Origin: Nitrospirota bacterium
GTDB taxonomy: Bacteria; Nitrospirota; Thermodesulfovibrionia; Thermodesulfovibrionales; JdFR-88
Assembly (NCBI GenBank): GCA_021825785.1
Contig: JAKAGP010000063.1
Coordinates: 1-8,033 of the forward strand
DNA: 8,033 nt
Reading direction: 5' to 3'
Position 1 is the stretch's first letter. Each line of letters begins with the position of its first letter. The notes beneath the pieces are model-generated. The model was not told the origin of the DNA and did no database searches. It saw nothing but the letters and a program-made list of their open reading frames with translations. Both the position numbers and the translations under genes were made by a program. Positions 1 to 7,317 of this stretch are shown one piece after another.

Positions 1-596
1 AAGACCCCATTCTCGATCAAAAAACCCCTCTTGCAGGAAACTCTCCCTCCCCAAAAATAGGTATAATCCAGAATGTCACCATGTTTTACGTAAGGGTATG
101 AGAATAAAAAGCAGCCTACCTCTGTGATAAAATGCATAAGGGGCGTTACCTGAAGGCCGTCTGCCCACCCGGTATAGTTCAAAACGGCGAAATCGGGCTG
201 CGGATACCGATCGTGCATTTTAAGGTGCTCTTCCAGAAGTGTGGGTGCCGCAATATCATCATCGTCGGAGAAAAAAAGTATTTCACCGCGGGAAACATAT
301 ATGCCATGGTCTCTAGCCGAGGCCAGCCCGGCATTTTTCTGATAGAAATACCTTAAAGGCAGTTTGCCGGCAAATGACTCCGCAACTTGCCTGGTATCAT
401 CGGAGGAACCGTCATCAATGATGACGACTTCAAACTTTTCCTTGCCAAGGGTCTGCAGTACAAGTCCTTCAAGGGCCATTCCCAGCAACTCAGCCCGGTT
501 GTACGTACAGATTATCACACTCAAGATAACCGTATTCCTATCATCCTGCAACAGGGAAACTTTTGAGAAACCGGACTGTTTTACACAGTTATGCAT
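1..596 (-). CDS. Family 2 (GT-A) glycosyltransferase, 3' end cut by window edge
   Basis: This gene is partial: 198 residues are visible from an ATG at 596, and the frame is still open at base 1. It is predicted to transfer a sugar from a nucleotide-sugar donor in the cytoplasm; donor and acceptor are unknown. Visible GT2 hallmarks are the opening strand LSVIICTYNR (residues 25-34), the nucleotide-binding segment VVIIDDGSSDDT (57-68), NAGLASARDHGI (88-99) before the second acidic motif, and the metal-binding FSDDDD (109-114). Around residues 183-198 comes the usual post-catalytic stretch, GGRVSCKRGFLIENGV. The ATG lies inside the end of the upstream giant glycosyltransferase gene (8-nt overlap), with a weak GGA 5 nt before it and AGGA 12 nt before it, so it is probably translationally coupled and in the same operon. 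The first 20 or so residues precede the fold and are unconserved-looking, but no better start is visible. The family call is firm and the specificity unknown. Confidence 0.93.
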   Translation of the reverse strand, partial: MHNCVKQSGFSKVSLLQDDRNTVILSVIICTYNRAELLGMALEGLVLQTLGKEKFEVVIIDDGSSDDTRQVAESFAGKLPLRYFYQKNAGLASARDHGIYVSRGEILFFSDDDDIAAPTLLEEHLKMHDRYPQPDFAVLNYTGWADGLQVTPLMHFITEVGCFLFSYPYVKHGDILDYTYFWGGRVSCKRGFLIENGV

Positions 597-3500
597 AGGA
601 TTCCAATATCCTAAAAGCTTCCGCTTTAGGCAGATTTATTTTTTTGGAAAGATATTTCTCCATTGAAGCCCTCGCCTCCTCATAACTGTAGTTCATGACG
701 GGTTTCCTCATGCTATGGTCCACCGGGGCGGCATCTACTATCCCCATGCGGAGTCCGAGACTCTCTATAATGCATGGCCACACGAAATCATAGCCCCACC
801 CCATTGGAGATGATTCGTCAAACGGGAAGAAGACGTCAAAAATATCCTTTCTGATGGAAAAAAGAGGGCCGATCTCAACGAAACGCGTCCGCCTGGCCTG
901 AATACCCGTCAACTGCTCAACAAAGTGATGGTCTATGTAGCTATTATGAGTCCTGGCCGGCTGGGCAAGGGCAAAATCGTGCTTTTCCACAAGGTCCAGA
1001 TACCTGTCTAAAAACCCGTCCTCCATTTTAATATCATCGTCGCAGATGACTATATAATCGTATTTCCGAAGGTCTTCTCCGGATAGCATCTGGTTTAGCA
1101 GGGTAAACTTTGGCAACCCCTTTTGAAACTGTTTATAAGTCGCTTTTTGAGCGCATCCTTTAGCCCGCTTCTCTCCTATTGCGGCCCATTTCTGGACCAC
1201 ACGCCATTTGCCGGGAGCATTGAATTGTCTTACGATCTCCTCGACGTTGTTCATACGGTCTGCCAAATATATGCCCAGCACAAGTACACTGCCCGCCACG
1301 TGCGCCGTTCTTACGCCGGTAGGGGGAGACGGACATTCTCCATCGATCATGCTTTTAAGCATGTGGGCCAATTGAGTGCCGGTCTTTTCAAAAGAATAAT
1401 TTTTTCCTATAAACTCCTTGGCGTTGGCGGCTATATGATTCCATAGGCTGTCATCGGAACACAGCTTCACCACGCACCCGGCGAAGCCCTCCGGTGAATC
1501 CGCGATCAGGGCCGTTTCGCCGTCGGTGATGCCCATGCCCTCGGCTCCGATGGGTGTGGTGACCACTGGGACCCCACGCGCCATTGCCTCCCCTATCTTG
1601 CCTTTCATGCCGGCGCCGTACCGTAGAGGGGCAATGGAAACCCTCGCCTTTTTCAAATAAGGTTCCGTTTTTGGCACGTACCCGGTCACGATGATGTCCT
1701 CGTTTTGAAGAGAGGCGATATCTTCAGGGAGAAATGGCCCGACAATCGTAAGCGTCGTGCCCGGCATTTTTTTCTTGATCCTGGGGAAGATATCGTCCAG
1801 AAAATACCTTACCGCGTCCACATTTGGCAGATGATTAAAATTTCCGACAAAGACCAAACCTGCGCGGCCATGCAGTTCCAGCGGGCTTTTGTCAGCAGCG
1901 TGAATATTCGGGATCACAAAGTGCTTTTTGCCTGGGAGATAATCATTTATCTGGTCCCAATCTTTTTCCGTAACGGTTATTATGGCGTCTGCCTTGCCGT
2001 AAATTGACAGCTCCTTTTGCTTTGTTTCAGCCGCCTTCTTGAGCAGTTCTCTGTCTTTTTCCAATTCGGCCTGTCTCTGCTCCCTGACAAAATGAATATC
2101 GACCGTGTCTATCAGGATCTTTGTTTTTGGGGAATGTTCCCTTATTTCAGGGAGATACTGGAGCGCGATATCATAGAATGACAATATCGCTATTTCATAG
2201 TTCCTTTCGGCCAGGATCTTTTTCAGATCGATTTCGGGGAATTCCCTGCCGTTGATCCCGACCCCCATCTCGCGCAATTTTTGCGGGTCGGTGGCATAGA
2301 CCTCAATTCCCATCTTTTGCAAAAGCCTGGTGTAATCATCCTGGTCCATGCCGTCGCGCGCGATGAACGTGACATGATAGTTCTGTTTTTTCAGAAGCCG
2401 GAGGATCGAAAAAAGCCTTAATGAACCGGATGCCTTGTCGAACCACGGCAGGCGTTGCTCTATTACCAGTACATTGCCCGCACTTTGAGTTTTTTCGCCG
2501 GCAGAGACCGCGCTTCCGGAGATGGGCGATCCGTCCTTTGCCGGTCTTTTTTCATCGGATAATGCAAGGGCCGGAGTTTCGGGACCCGCTTCCTGGAGAT
2601 AATAATTAGCGAGCATTGCGTGGTCTCCGATCTTCTTGCCCGTCAACTCTTCGATGACCCGGGCCGCGTAATCCGTCCGGCCCTTTTCGATCATTTTCTT
2701 GGCATAATTGGCAAACAGGGCGGGCATATTAAGGGACCGGCCGGCCTGTTTCGCAAGCTCCCTGGCCTTTTCTTTCCGGCCCGTGCAAAGGCAGGCCAGG
2801 GCCAGCGTTGACAGGACCATCGGGTGCGTGCTCCCGCTTTTTTCAAGCAGCGAAACTGCCTTTTCCGCAGCTCCTGACATTACCAGGCATCTCGCATAAA
2901 GATGGGCCGTCTCCATGCGGTCCAGGGGTGAATCGAAACCCTTGTTAATGGCCTGCATGGCCTCTTCGTAGCGCCCAAGCCCCCACAATGCGTCCGCCAT
3001 ACCAAGATAGGCTTCCTTGTAGCCCGGCCTGATGGCGGCGACCTTACTCCAGTTTTCGAGACATTCCTCCCATCGGCCGAGTTCCCCTGCCTGCACGGCC
3101 AGTTCCATAGCGGCTTTGAAATCGTCTCCGCCTCCCTCAGAAAGCTTCGTCTTGCCCATCTCGTAATAATCTGCGCCCTTTTCCTTCACCTTGCCGGTAA
3201 TGAGTTTCCCATAATGGTGAATGGGTATGCCGGAGAGGACAACCTTTATGCCGGCCTCCTCCAGCGAGGCCTCCACCAGTTCGTGCACATGGCCTCTGAA
3301 ACGGATATGCTCATCGTTCGGAAATAGCCTGGCCTTTGTGCTGGGTATCCAGCCGGTGCCGGCCTGCTCCGGATATGCGCCATCGTTCTCGGTCCAACCC
3401 CACGCGCCGGGGGAAAGAACGTAATTCCTTGTGGTTATGCCGTAGGCGGTCTGCCTGGGGCCCCTGATAAGCTCCCTCAACTCTTTGCGGTCCGGCGGGG

Positions 3501-6500
3501 ATATCACCTCGTCCGCGTCCATCACCAATATCCACCCGCCCTTGGCCATCGAGAGCGAGAAGTTCCTCGCCGCAGAAAAATCCCCAGTCCATGGGAAATC
3601 GAAAACCCGGGCCCCCAACGCCCTGGCGATGTCCTTAGTGCGGTCGGAGGAGCCTGTATCCACAACGATCAGCTCGTCTGCAACCGGCCTCAGGTTCAGC
3701 AGCGTGCGCACGATATTCTTTTCCTCGTTCTTGACTATCATGCAGACCGACAGCGTTTCACCACCGGGGGTAAAAACCTCTTCCGGGCCTGGAATGTCCC
3801 TTATCCTCAGGGCAACAGAAAGCGAGTCATCGTCAACCCCAAAAGACAAAAAGGATTCTTCAAGCGCTTCGAGTGCCTCTCTGTTTTGGCCAAGCCTGAA
3901 ATAAAACTCCGCAAGTATATGCCTTAAGCGCTTTTTTGACGGATAAAAGGCAATGGCCTGTTTTATGGACGTTATGGCCTTGCCAAGCATGGTTTTTTCT
4001 TTTTCTTTTTCTTTTTTTACACCGGACAATTCCATCAGGGCGCTGTAATAATTGGTGATTATGTCCTCCACAGCGGGAGAAAGCATGAAGGCCTTTTCAA
4101 AAAGTTCAAAAGCCTCGTCTTTTTTGCCTTCCGCCCATCGGACCGCCCCAAGATTGGCATATGCCTCGCCGTAACCGCAATCCGCCTTTATAGCCTCCTC
4201 AAAGAGCGAAGCGGCTTTTTCAGGCTTATTCTTTTTGAACTCGATAAGGCCCATAAGGTTAAGCGCGCCTGCCCCTCGATGCAGGTCTAGCGCGCCGAGG
4301 GCAAGCTTCTCCGCCTCCACGGATTCCCCAAGGCCGTCCTTGCAGTATCCAGTCAGCTCAAGTATCGCGGCATCCCTTTCATCTTTATCAGTCACGGGCA
4401 GCTTTGAAAGGACCTCCAGCGCATGCCTGAACTCCCCGTTCCGAATGAGCACTCGCGCGAACCGGTAATAAAAGTTCCTTACAAACGGAGAATTGTCCGT
4501 GGAGGCATTCTTTATTGCCTCGACAAAGCTCTCGACCGCTTTTCCAAGATCGCCCCTCTGGTCCGCCTGCGCCCCCGCTTCAAAAAGACCAAGTGCGCGA
4601 AGCTTTTTTGCCTCCGGGCCCTGCGGGTTTATGCCACCCCATTTTTCCTCAAAGGCCGTCTTGCCTGCGTCTTCACCATATGCCCCCGCATTGGCGGTGT
4701 CCTGCCCTTCCCTATAGACAAGCGTATCAGCCGCTATGAAGCATCGTATACCCCGGAGCACCGCGCGCTGGATGAAATCCAGCACCGCGTATTGACGGGA
4801 CATGAAGGCCTCATCAAAAAAACCCATCCGGTAAAACATCCCGCGTTCTGCCAGTATGCAAAAATCGTCCAGTCTCTGTACGGGAACATGGCGGTGCTGG
4901 TTGTCAGCCCTGAAGGCATGCGCGTACTCCTGCCAGCCAGAACTCCCCTGCTTCCCGCCGCCAGTCAACTCTTCCGGAGATCCTGGATAGATATTCTGAA
5001 ATCCTTCCGCCCGGTTGCACATCGGGCCAACTATGGAAGGGCCGGCAAGGGAATCCTCCGCCGGTCCCCCTTCGACATTTTTCATGCACTCGATCATTCC
5101 GGAGAGCCAGCCCTCGGTCACCTCCACGCCGCTGTCCAGGAAGACTATGTATTGACCTGATGACGCCCTGGCACCCTCATTGCATAGGGTTGCAAAACCG
5201 GACCCGCCTGTTTCAACAAGCTTGTACCGGGGATTGCCAGCGGCCTGCTTTTTAAGCCATCTTGCGGCAGCTGAAGAAGCGGGGGCTTCAATTCCATGGG
5301 CAACAAGGATTATTTCATACGGTTCGTGGGTATGGTTCTCCAGTTGCCGAAGGCACTTTTGGATCTCCTTTAACCGGTCCGGGACCGGGATCACAATAGA
5401 TGCAAGCCCGTTCACGCCCTTCGCTTTTTTCCCCTCCGTTTCATTCTGGGCAATCGGTAACCGCTCAGGATCAGAAGCATTATGTCCGACATTATGTCCG
5501 CCTGAAGTCAAACCCGGACCGGGGGGATCGCCCGCCAGGCCTTTTTCCCCTGCGCCCTGCCCCGACCGGACCGGTCCCTGGTCGCTTGAACCGGCAGTGC
5601 AGTTTTTTTCTTGAGACGGCCCATAGGGTTTGCCGCCTTTATTTTTTTCTTTTGCAAGATCCAGTTCCTGGCTGGTCAATGGCCGTTTGCGCAATACGAC
5701 CTCCATCCCATCTACCGCCCGCGGCTGACGCAAAAGGGACTCATCCGGCATATTGTCCCGCAATGTGTTCCCGTAATCGCTCAGGTTCAATTTCATCGAG
5801 ATAAGATCAAACCTTGCTTCCGTCCAACCCATGTACCAGAACCAGTCCGTGTAATAAAGCCAGCTCCGCTCATTGAAAGCGCGGATATGTGTAGGGTCCT
5901 GCCAGGCGCCATAGCTCAAGTCGTAGGGGACTTTCAGCTTCAGATCTCCCCCGTTTTTAAGGAGTCTGAGGCAGGAGGTCATCAGGACCGTAAGCTCGCC
6001 TATGTGCTCAAAAAGGTCATTGGCCACGATCTCATCGAAACTGTTTTCCTCGAGAACCAGCTCTCCGAACCGGGCGGAGGGAAGCGGCTTGCCGAACGGG
6101 ACCGGATCATTGAGGTCCAGAACTATGTCTGGGTTCCAGTAATCATTCCAGTCCACGTTCAGGAATTCAGGCTTAAAATCCTTGCCGCTTCCCATATTCA
6201 TACGTTTTGGCACATCCGCCGCGGAAGAAAAACCGCGACCGCCGCTTTTCCCTTTTTTCCCCAGAAAAGAATTTGCCCACGCCAGGCCCGCCTCCAGATA
6301 TGCATCCTCATCCCTGGGGGAAAACCTCCACAGGGACGAGGCCTCAAGCGCCTTTCTTCTTTCGCTGTCCTTAACAAGCGCCTTGCATTCCTGTACAAGC
6401 CGGTCATAGCGCGCGGGCACAAACGCTCCTTCAATGTCCGGGTCTATTTCCGTGTTTCCATTGCATTCGGCGACAACCGCCTTTCTGTTTGAAAGCAAAT

Positions 6501-7125
6501 ATGAGACCCTTACCAACTCAAAGATGCTGGACTCATAAAAATGAAGGTTGAGGATCACCTTGGACCGGGCTATATAAGCATCACGCCTGTCACCGTATAT
6601 GCCAAATAGCGCCTCAACGCGCAGACCCTCCGCGCTTAATGCCTCCAGTATCTTTTTTCTGCGGTCGTTAATGGAGCCATAAAAAAGGACGTCTATATCC
6701 TGGGAGGGGGCTGGTTTGATGCGCGTCATCTCCGGTCTGTAGCCCACCGGGACATGAAACACCGAGTCTCCATAACTCATGGCCCTGAACGCCTCGATAT
6801 TGCGAAGGCTGTAATCCCATACCGGAAAGCGTCCCAGCAGGGGTTTTATTCCAGCCCACATGGAAGAAGGATCGACCTGTTCAAGGTTGTATATCACCGA
6901 GCACTCGGGCAGCGAGTCCATCTGCTTAGGGGTGAGCAGATGAGCGCCAAAAATGATGTTCAGTCCGTCCTTAAGAAAGTTGTTTACCCCGATTTTTTTT
7001 ACCTGCGCCTTAAGCCCGTAATAAACTGTTTCGGCCATCTCACGGAAGGCAGAACTGTGCTGATACCCGGGAGGATCAACAATCGTAACGGCCGCTTTGC
7101 TAAAAAAATTTGTCAAATTGTCCAA
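589..7125 (-). CDS. Giant multidomain glycosyltransferase/methyltransferase with TPR arrays (2178 aa)
   Basis: Predicted cytosolic multi-enzyme glycan-building protein; no signal peptide or membrane segment is visible. Domains in order: CgeB-like GT (about 1-285; DVLFYGSINDRRKKIL, then FELVRVSYLLSNRKAVVAE); class I SAM-methyltransferase-like domain (303-480; MNMGSGKDF at 309, FDEIVANDLFEHIGE at 363, LKNGGDLKLKVP at 389); Gly/Pro/Lys-rich linker (481-572); GT2 with substituted catalytic positions (573-830); TPR array (840-1115); canonical GT2 (1124-1310; CMIVKNEE at 1128, DTGSSDRT at 1156, DADE at 1203); second TPR array (1335-1515); GT4-type GT-B (1550-1925; GNFNHLPNVDAVRYF at 1761, GAGMKGKIGEAMARGVPVV at 1837); GT-A-like C-terminal domain (1940-2178; VICDDDIKM at 2026, PMGWGYD at 2107). 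The start is TTG: an in-frame TGA lies 18 nt upstream and AAGGGGA sits 7 nt before the TTG, while the first internal ATG would remove residues 1-29 of the first domain. It follows csrA-fliW and overlaps another GT2 gene, so a role in flagellin or surface glycosylation is inferred. Domain order and families are well supported; sugars and target are unknown. Confidence 0.93.
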   Translation of the reverse strand: MDNLTNFFSKAAVTIVDPPGYQHSSAFREMAETVYYGLKAQVKKIGVNNFLKDGLNIIFGAHLLTPKQMDSLPECSVIYNLEQVDPSSMWAGIKPLLGRFPVWDYSLRNIEAFRAMSYGDSVFHVPVGYRPEMTRIKPAPSQDIDVLFYGSINDRRKKILEALSAEGLRVEALFGIYGDRRDAYIARSKVILNLHFYESSIFELVRVSYLLSNRKAVVAECNGNTEIDPDIEGAFVPARYDRLVQECKALVKDSERRKALEASSLWRFSPRDEDAYLEAGLAWANSFLGKKGKSGGRGFSSAADVPKRMNMGSGKDFKPEFLNVDWNDYWNPDIVLDLNDPVPFGKPLPSARFGELVLEENSFDEIVANDLFEHIGELTVLMTSCLRLLKNGGDLKLKVPYDLSYGAWQDPTHIRAFNERSWLYYTDWFWYMGWTEARFDLISMKLNLSDYGNTLRDNMPDESLLRQPRAVDGMEVVLRKRPLTSQELDLAKEKNKGGKPYGPSQEKNCTAGSSDQGPVRSGQGAGEKGLAGDPPGPGLTSGGHNVGHNASDPERLPIAQNETEGKKAKGVNGLASIVIPVPDRLKEIQKCLRQLENHTHEPYEIILVAHGIEAPASSAAARWLKKQAAGNPRYKLVETGGSGFATLCNEGARASSGQYIVFLDSGVEVTEGWLSGMIECMKNVEGGPAEDSLAGPSIVGPMCNRAEGFQNIYPGSPEELTGGGKQGSSGWQEYAHAFRADNQHRHVPVQRLDDFCILAERGMFYRMGFFDEAFMSRQYAVLDFIQRAVLRGIRCFIAADTLVYREGQDTANAGAYGEDAGKTAFEEKWGGINPQGPEAKKLRALGLFEAGAQADQRGDLGKAVESFVEAIKNASTDNSPFVRNFYYRFARVLIRNGEFRHALEVLSKLPVTDKDERDAAILELTGYCKDGLGESVEAEKLALGALDLHRGAGALNLMGLIEFKKNKPEKAASLFEEAIKADCGYGEAYANLGAVRWAEGKKDEAFELFEKAFMLSPAVEDIITNYYSALMELSGVKKEKEKEKTMLGKAITSIKQAIAFYPSKKRLRHILAEFYFRLGQNREALEALEESFLSFGVDDDSLSVALRIRDIPGPEEVFTPGGETLSVCMIVKNEEKNIVRTLLNLRPVADELIVVDTGSSDRTKDIARALGARVFDFPWTGDFSAARNFSLSMAKGGWILVMDADEVISPPDRKELRELIRGPRQTAYGITTRNYVLSPGAWGWTENDGAYPEQAGTGWIPSTKARLFPNDEHIRFRGHVHELVEASLEEAGIKVVLSGIPIHHYGKLITGKVKEKGADYYEMGKTKLSEGGGDDFKAAMELAVQAGELGRWEECLENWSKVAAIRPGYKEAYLGMADALWGLGRYEEAMQAINKGFDSPLDRMETAHLYARCLVMSGAAEKAVSLLEKSGSTHPMVLSTLALACLCTGRKEKARELAKQAGRSLNMPALFANYAKKMIEKGRTDYAARVIEELTGKKIGDHAMLANYYLQEAGPETPALALSDEKRPAKDGSPISGSAVSAGEKTQSAGNVLVIEQRLPWFDKASGSLRLFSILRLLKKQNYHVTFIARDGMDQDDYTRLLQKMGIEVYATDPQKLREMGVGINGREFPEIDLKKILAERNYEIAILSFYDIALQYLPEIREHSPKTKILIDTVDIHFVREQRQAELEKDRELLKKAAETKQKELSIYGKADAIITVTEKDWDQINDYLPGKKHFVIPNIHAADKSPLELHGRAGLVFVGNFNHLPNVDAVRYFLDDIFPRIKKKMPGTTLTIVGPFLPEDIASLQNEDIIVTGYVPKTEPYLKKARVSIAPLRYGAGMKGKIGEAMARGVPVVTTPIGAEGMGITDGETALIADSPEGFAGCVVKLCSDDSLWNHIAANAKEFIGKNYSFEKTGTQLAHMLKSMIDGECPSPPTGVRTAHVAGSVLVLGIYLADRMNNVEEIVRQFNAPGKWRVVQKWAAIGEKRAKGCAQKATYKQFQKGLPKFTLLNQMLSGEDLRKYDYIVICDDDIKMEDGFLDRYLDLVEKHDFALAQPARTHNSYIDHHFVEQLTGIQARRTRFVEIGPLFSIRKDIFDVFFPFDESSPMGWGYDFVWPCIIESLGLRMGIVDAAPVDHSMRKPVMNYSYEEARASMEKYLSKKINLPKAEAFRILESYA
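3993..4018. repeat. In-frame hexanucleotide repeat (GAAAAA) in the giant GT gene
   Basis: A T-rich tract on the plus strand reads on the coding strand as three consecutive GAAAAA units flanked by more A. It encodes the Lys/Glu run VKKEKEKEKT at about residues 1036-1045, between TPR units of the first array. Because the unit is six bases, gain or loss of a unit would change length by two residues without a frameshift. Confidence 0.7.
5478..5501. repeat. 12-bp tandem duplication in the low-complexity linker of the giant GT
   Basis: CATTATGTCCGA (5478-5489) is followed directly by CATTATGTCCGC (5490-5501), 11 of 12 identical. It encodes the repeated GHN in GGHNVGHNA (about residues 542-550), inside the Gly/Pro/Lys-rich linker joining the methyltransferase-like domain to the degenerate GT2 (residues 481-572, bases 5410-5685). 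This suggests the linker grows or shrinks by short duplications. Confidence 0.6.
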
Positions 7126-7130
7126 AATTT

Positions 7131-7141
7131 TGTCCCCTTGT
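7131..7141 (-). promoter_or_regulatory. Ribosome-binding site of the giant GT gene, overlapping a CsrA-like motif
   Basis: Read on the minus strand the segment is ACAAGGGGACA. AAGGGGA (7139-7133) is a strong Shine-Dalgarno 7 nt before the TTG at 7125 and decides that start. The same bases resemble the CsrA consensus ACARGGA with one extra G. CsrA is encoded two genes upstream, so translational repression by occupancy of this site is plausible but untested. The ribosome-binding role is much more secure than the CsrA role. Confidence 0.75.
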
Positions 7142-7151
7142 CTTCACGCCC

Positions 7152-7177
7152 TTTGCGGATGCCAAACGTCCGCCAAA
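7152..7177 (-). promoter_or_regulatory. Leader hairpin upstream of the giant GT ribosome-binding site
   Basis: In the transcript, TTTGGCGGA can pair with TCCGCAAA as an 8-bp stem with one bulged G and a loop of about 9 nt (CGTTTGGCA). It would lie within the roughly 66-nt leader made from the sigma-54 promoter, ending about 10 nt before the Shine-Dalgarno region. The GGA at 7171-7169 sits at the top of the 5' arm, next to the loop, where CsrA sites often lie. The stem is seen by eye and no folding energy was computed. Confidence 0.4.
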
Positions 7178-7201
7178 CCTGCCTCAATACAGCGTTCAAG
7201 A

Positions 7202-7217
7202 CGCAATTATCATGCCA
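7202..7217 (-). promoter_or_regulatory. Sigma-54 (RpoN) promoter, -24/-12 type
   Basis: Minus-strand sequence TGGCATG-ATAA-TTGCG matches the RpoN consensus TGGCACG-N4-TTGCW at all but two positions. It keeps the invariant GG (7216-7215) and GC (7204-7203) with exactly 10 nt between them. Expected transcription start is near 7191, giving a leader of about 66 nt before the TTG at 7125. It points at the giant glycosyltransferase gene and lies in a non-coding gap. Sigma-54 with an enhancer-binding protein drives middle flagellar genes in many Gram-negative bacteria, which fits the csrA-fliW neighbourhood. The activator is not in the window. Confidence 0.75.
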
Positions 7218-7240
7218 AATAAAAAAGCTTGGATTTCAAC

Positions 7241-7282
7241 GAGTTAGGATTTGCCTGCTGGGAGTTAGAATTTACTTGCAGG
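7241..7282. repeat. Two tandem copies of a 21-bp repeat upstream of the sigma-54 promoter
   Basis: Copy 1 (7241-7261) and copy 2 (7262-7282) are directly adjacent and agree at 17 of 21 positions; both begin GAGTTAG, share a central ATTT and end in GG. They sit about 25-65 bp upstream of the -24 element of the sigma-54 promoter, in non-coding DNA. They could be activator or architectural-protein binding sites, or just a local duplication that has diverged. Confidence 0.65.
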
Positions 7283-7317
7283 AAATTTGACAGTTGGAAA
7301 TAAAAAAAGCAGGCAAA
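7250..7317. repeat. Perfect 10-bp inverted repeat with 48-nt spacer
   Basis: TTTGCCTGCT at 7250-7259 is the exact reverse complement of AGCAGGCAAA at 7308-7317. A related GCAGGAAAT occurs between them at 7278-7286, so the motif GCAGG(C/A)AA appears three times in about 70 bp, once inverted. The arms centre about 63 and 121 bp upstream of the predicted sigma-54 start, a range compatible with enhancer-binding-protein sites. It could also form a long-loop hairpin in read-through RNA from fliW. Confidence 0.6.

Noticed and set aside
132..666. Two plus-strand open frames near the left end
   Set aside because: They are antisense to the partial GT2 gene, whose motifs are unambiguous, and to the end of the giant gene.
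4423..5160. Long plus-strand open frame (245 codons) opposite the giant gene
   Set aside because: It lies wholly antisense to coding sequence with clear conserved domains, its translation shows no recognisable fold, and no ribosome-binding site or promoter supports it.
5611..6492. Plus-strand open frame of 293 codons
   Set aside because: It is antisense to the CgeB-like and methyltransferase-like coding regions; the frame is open because of codon bias on the true strand.
6754..7290. Plus-strand open frame running through the intergenic region
   Set aside because: It crosses the giant gene start, the sigma-54 promoter and the repeats, and has no recognisable protein features.
7250..7317. The 10-bp inverted repeat read as an intrinsic terminator or transposon ends
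   Set aside because: The 48-nt loop, the lack of a T run after the 3' arm in either direction, and the absence of any transposase or target duplication argue against both.
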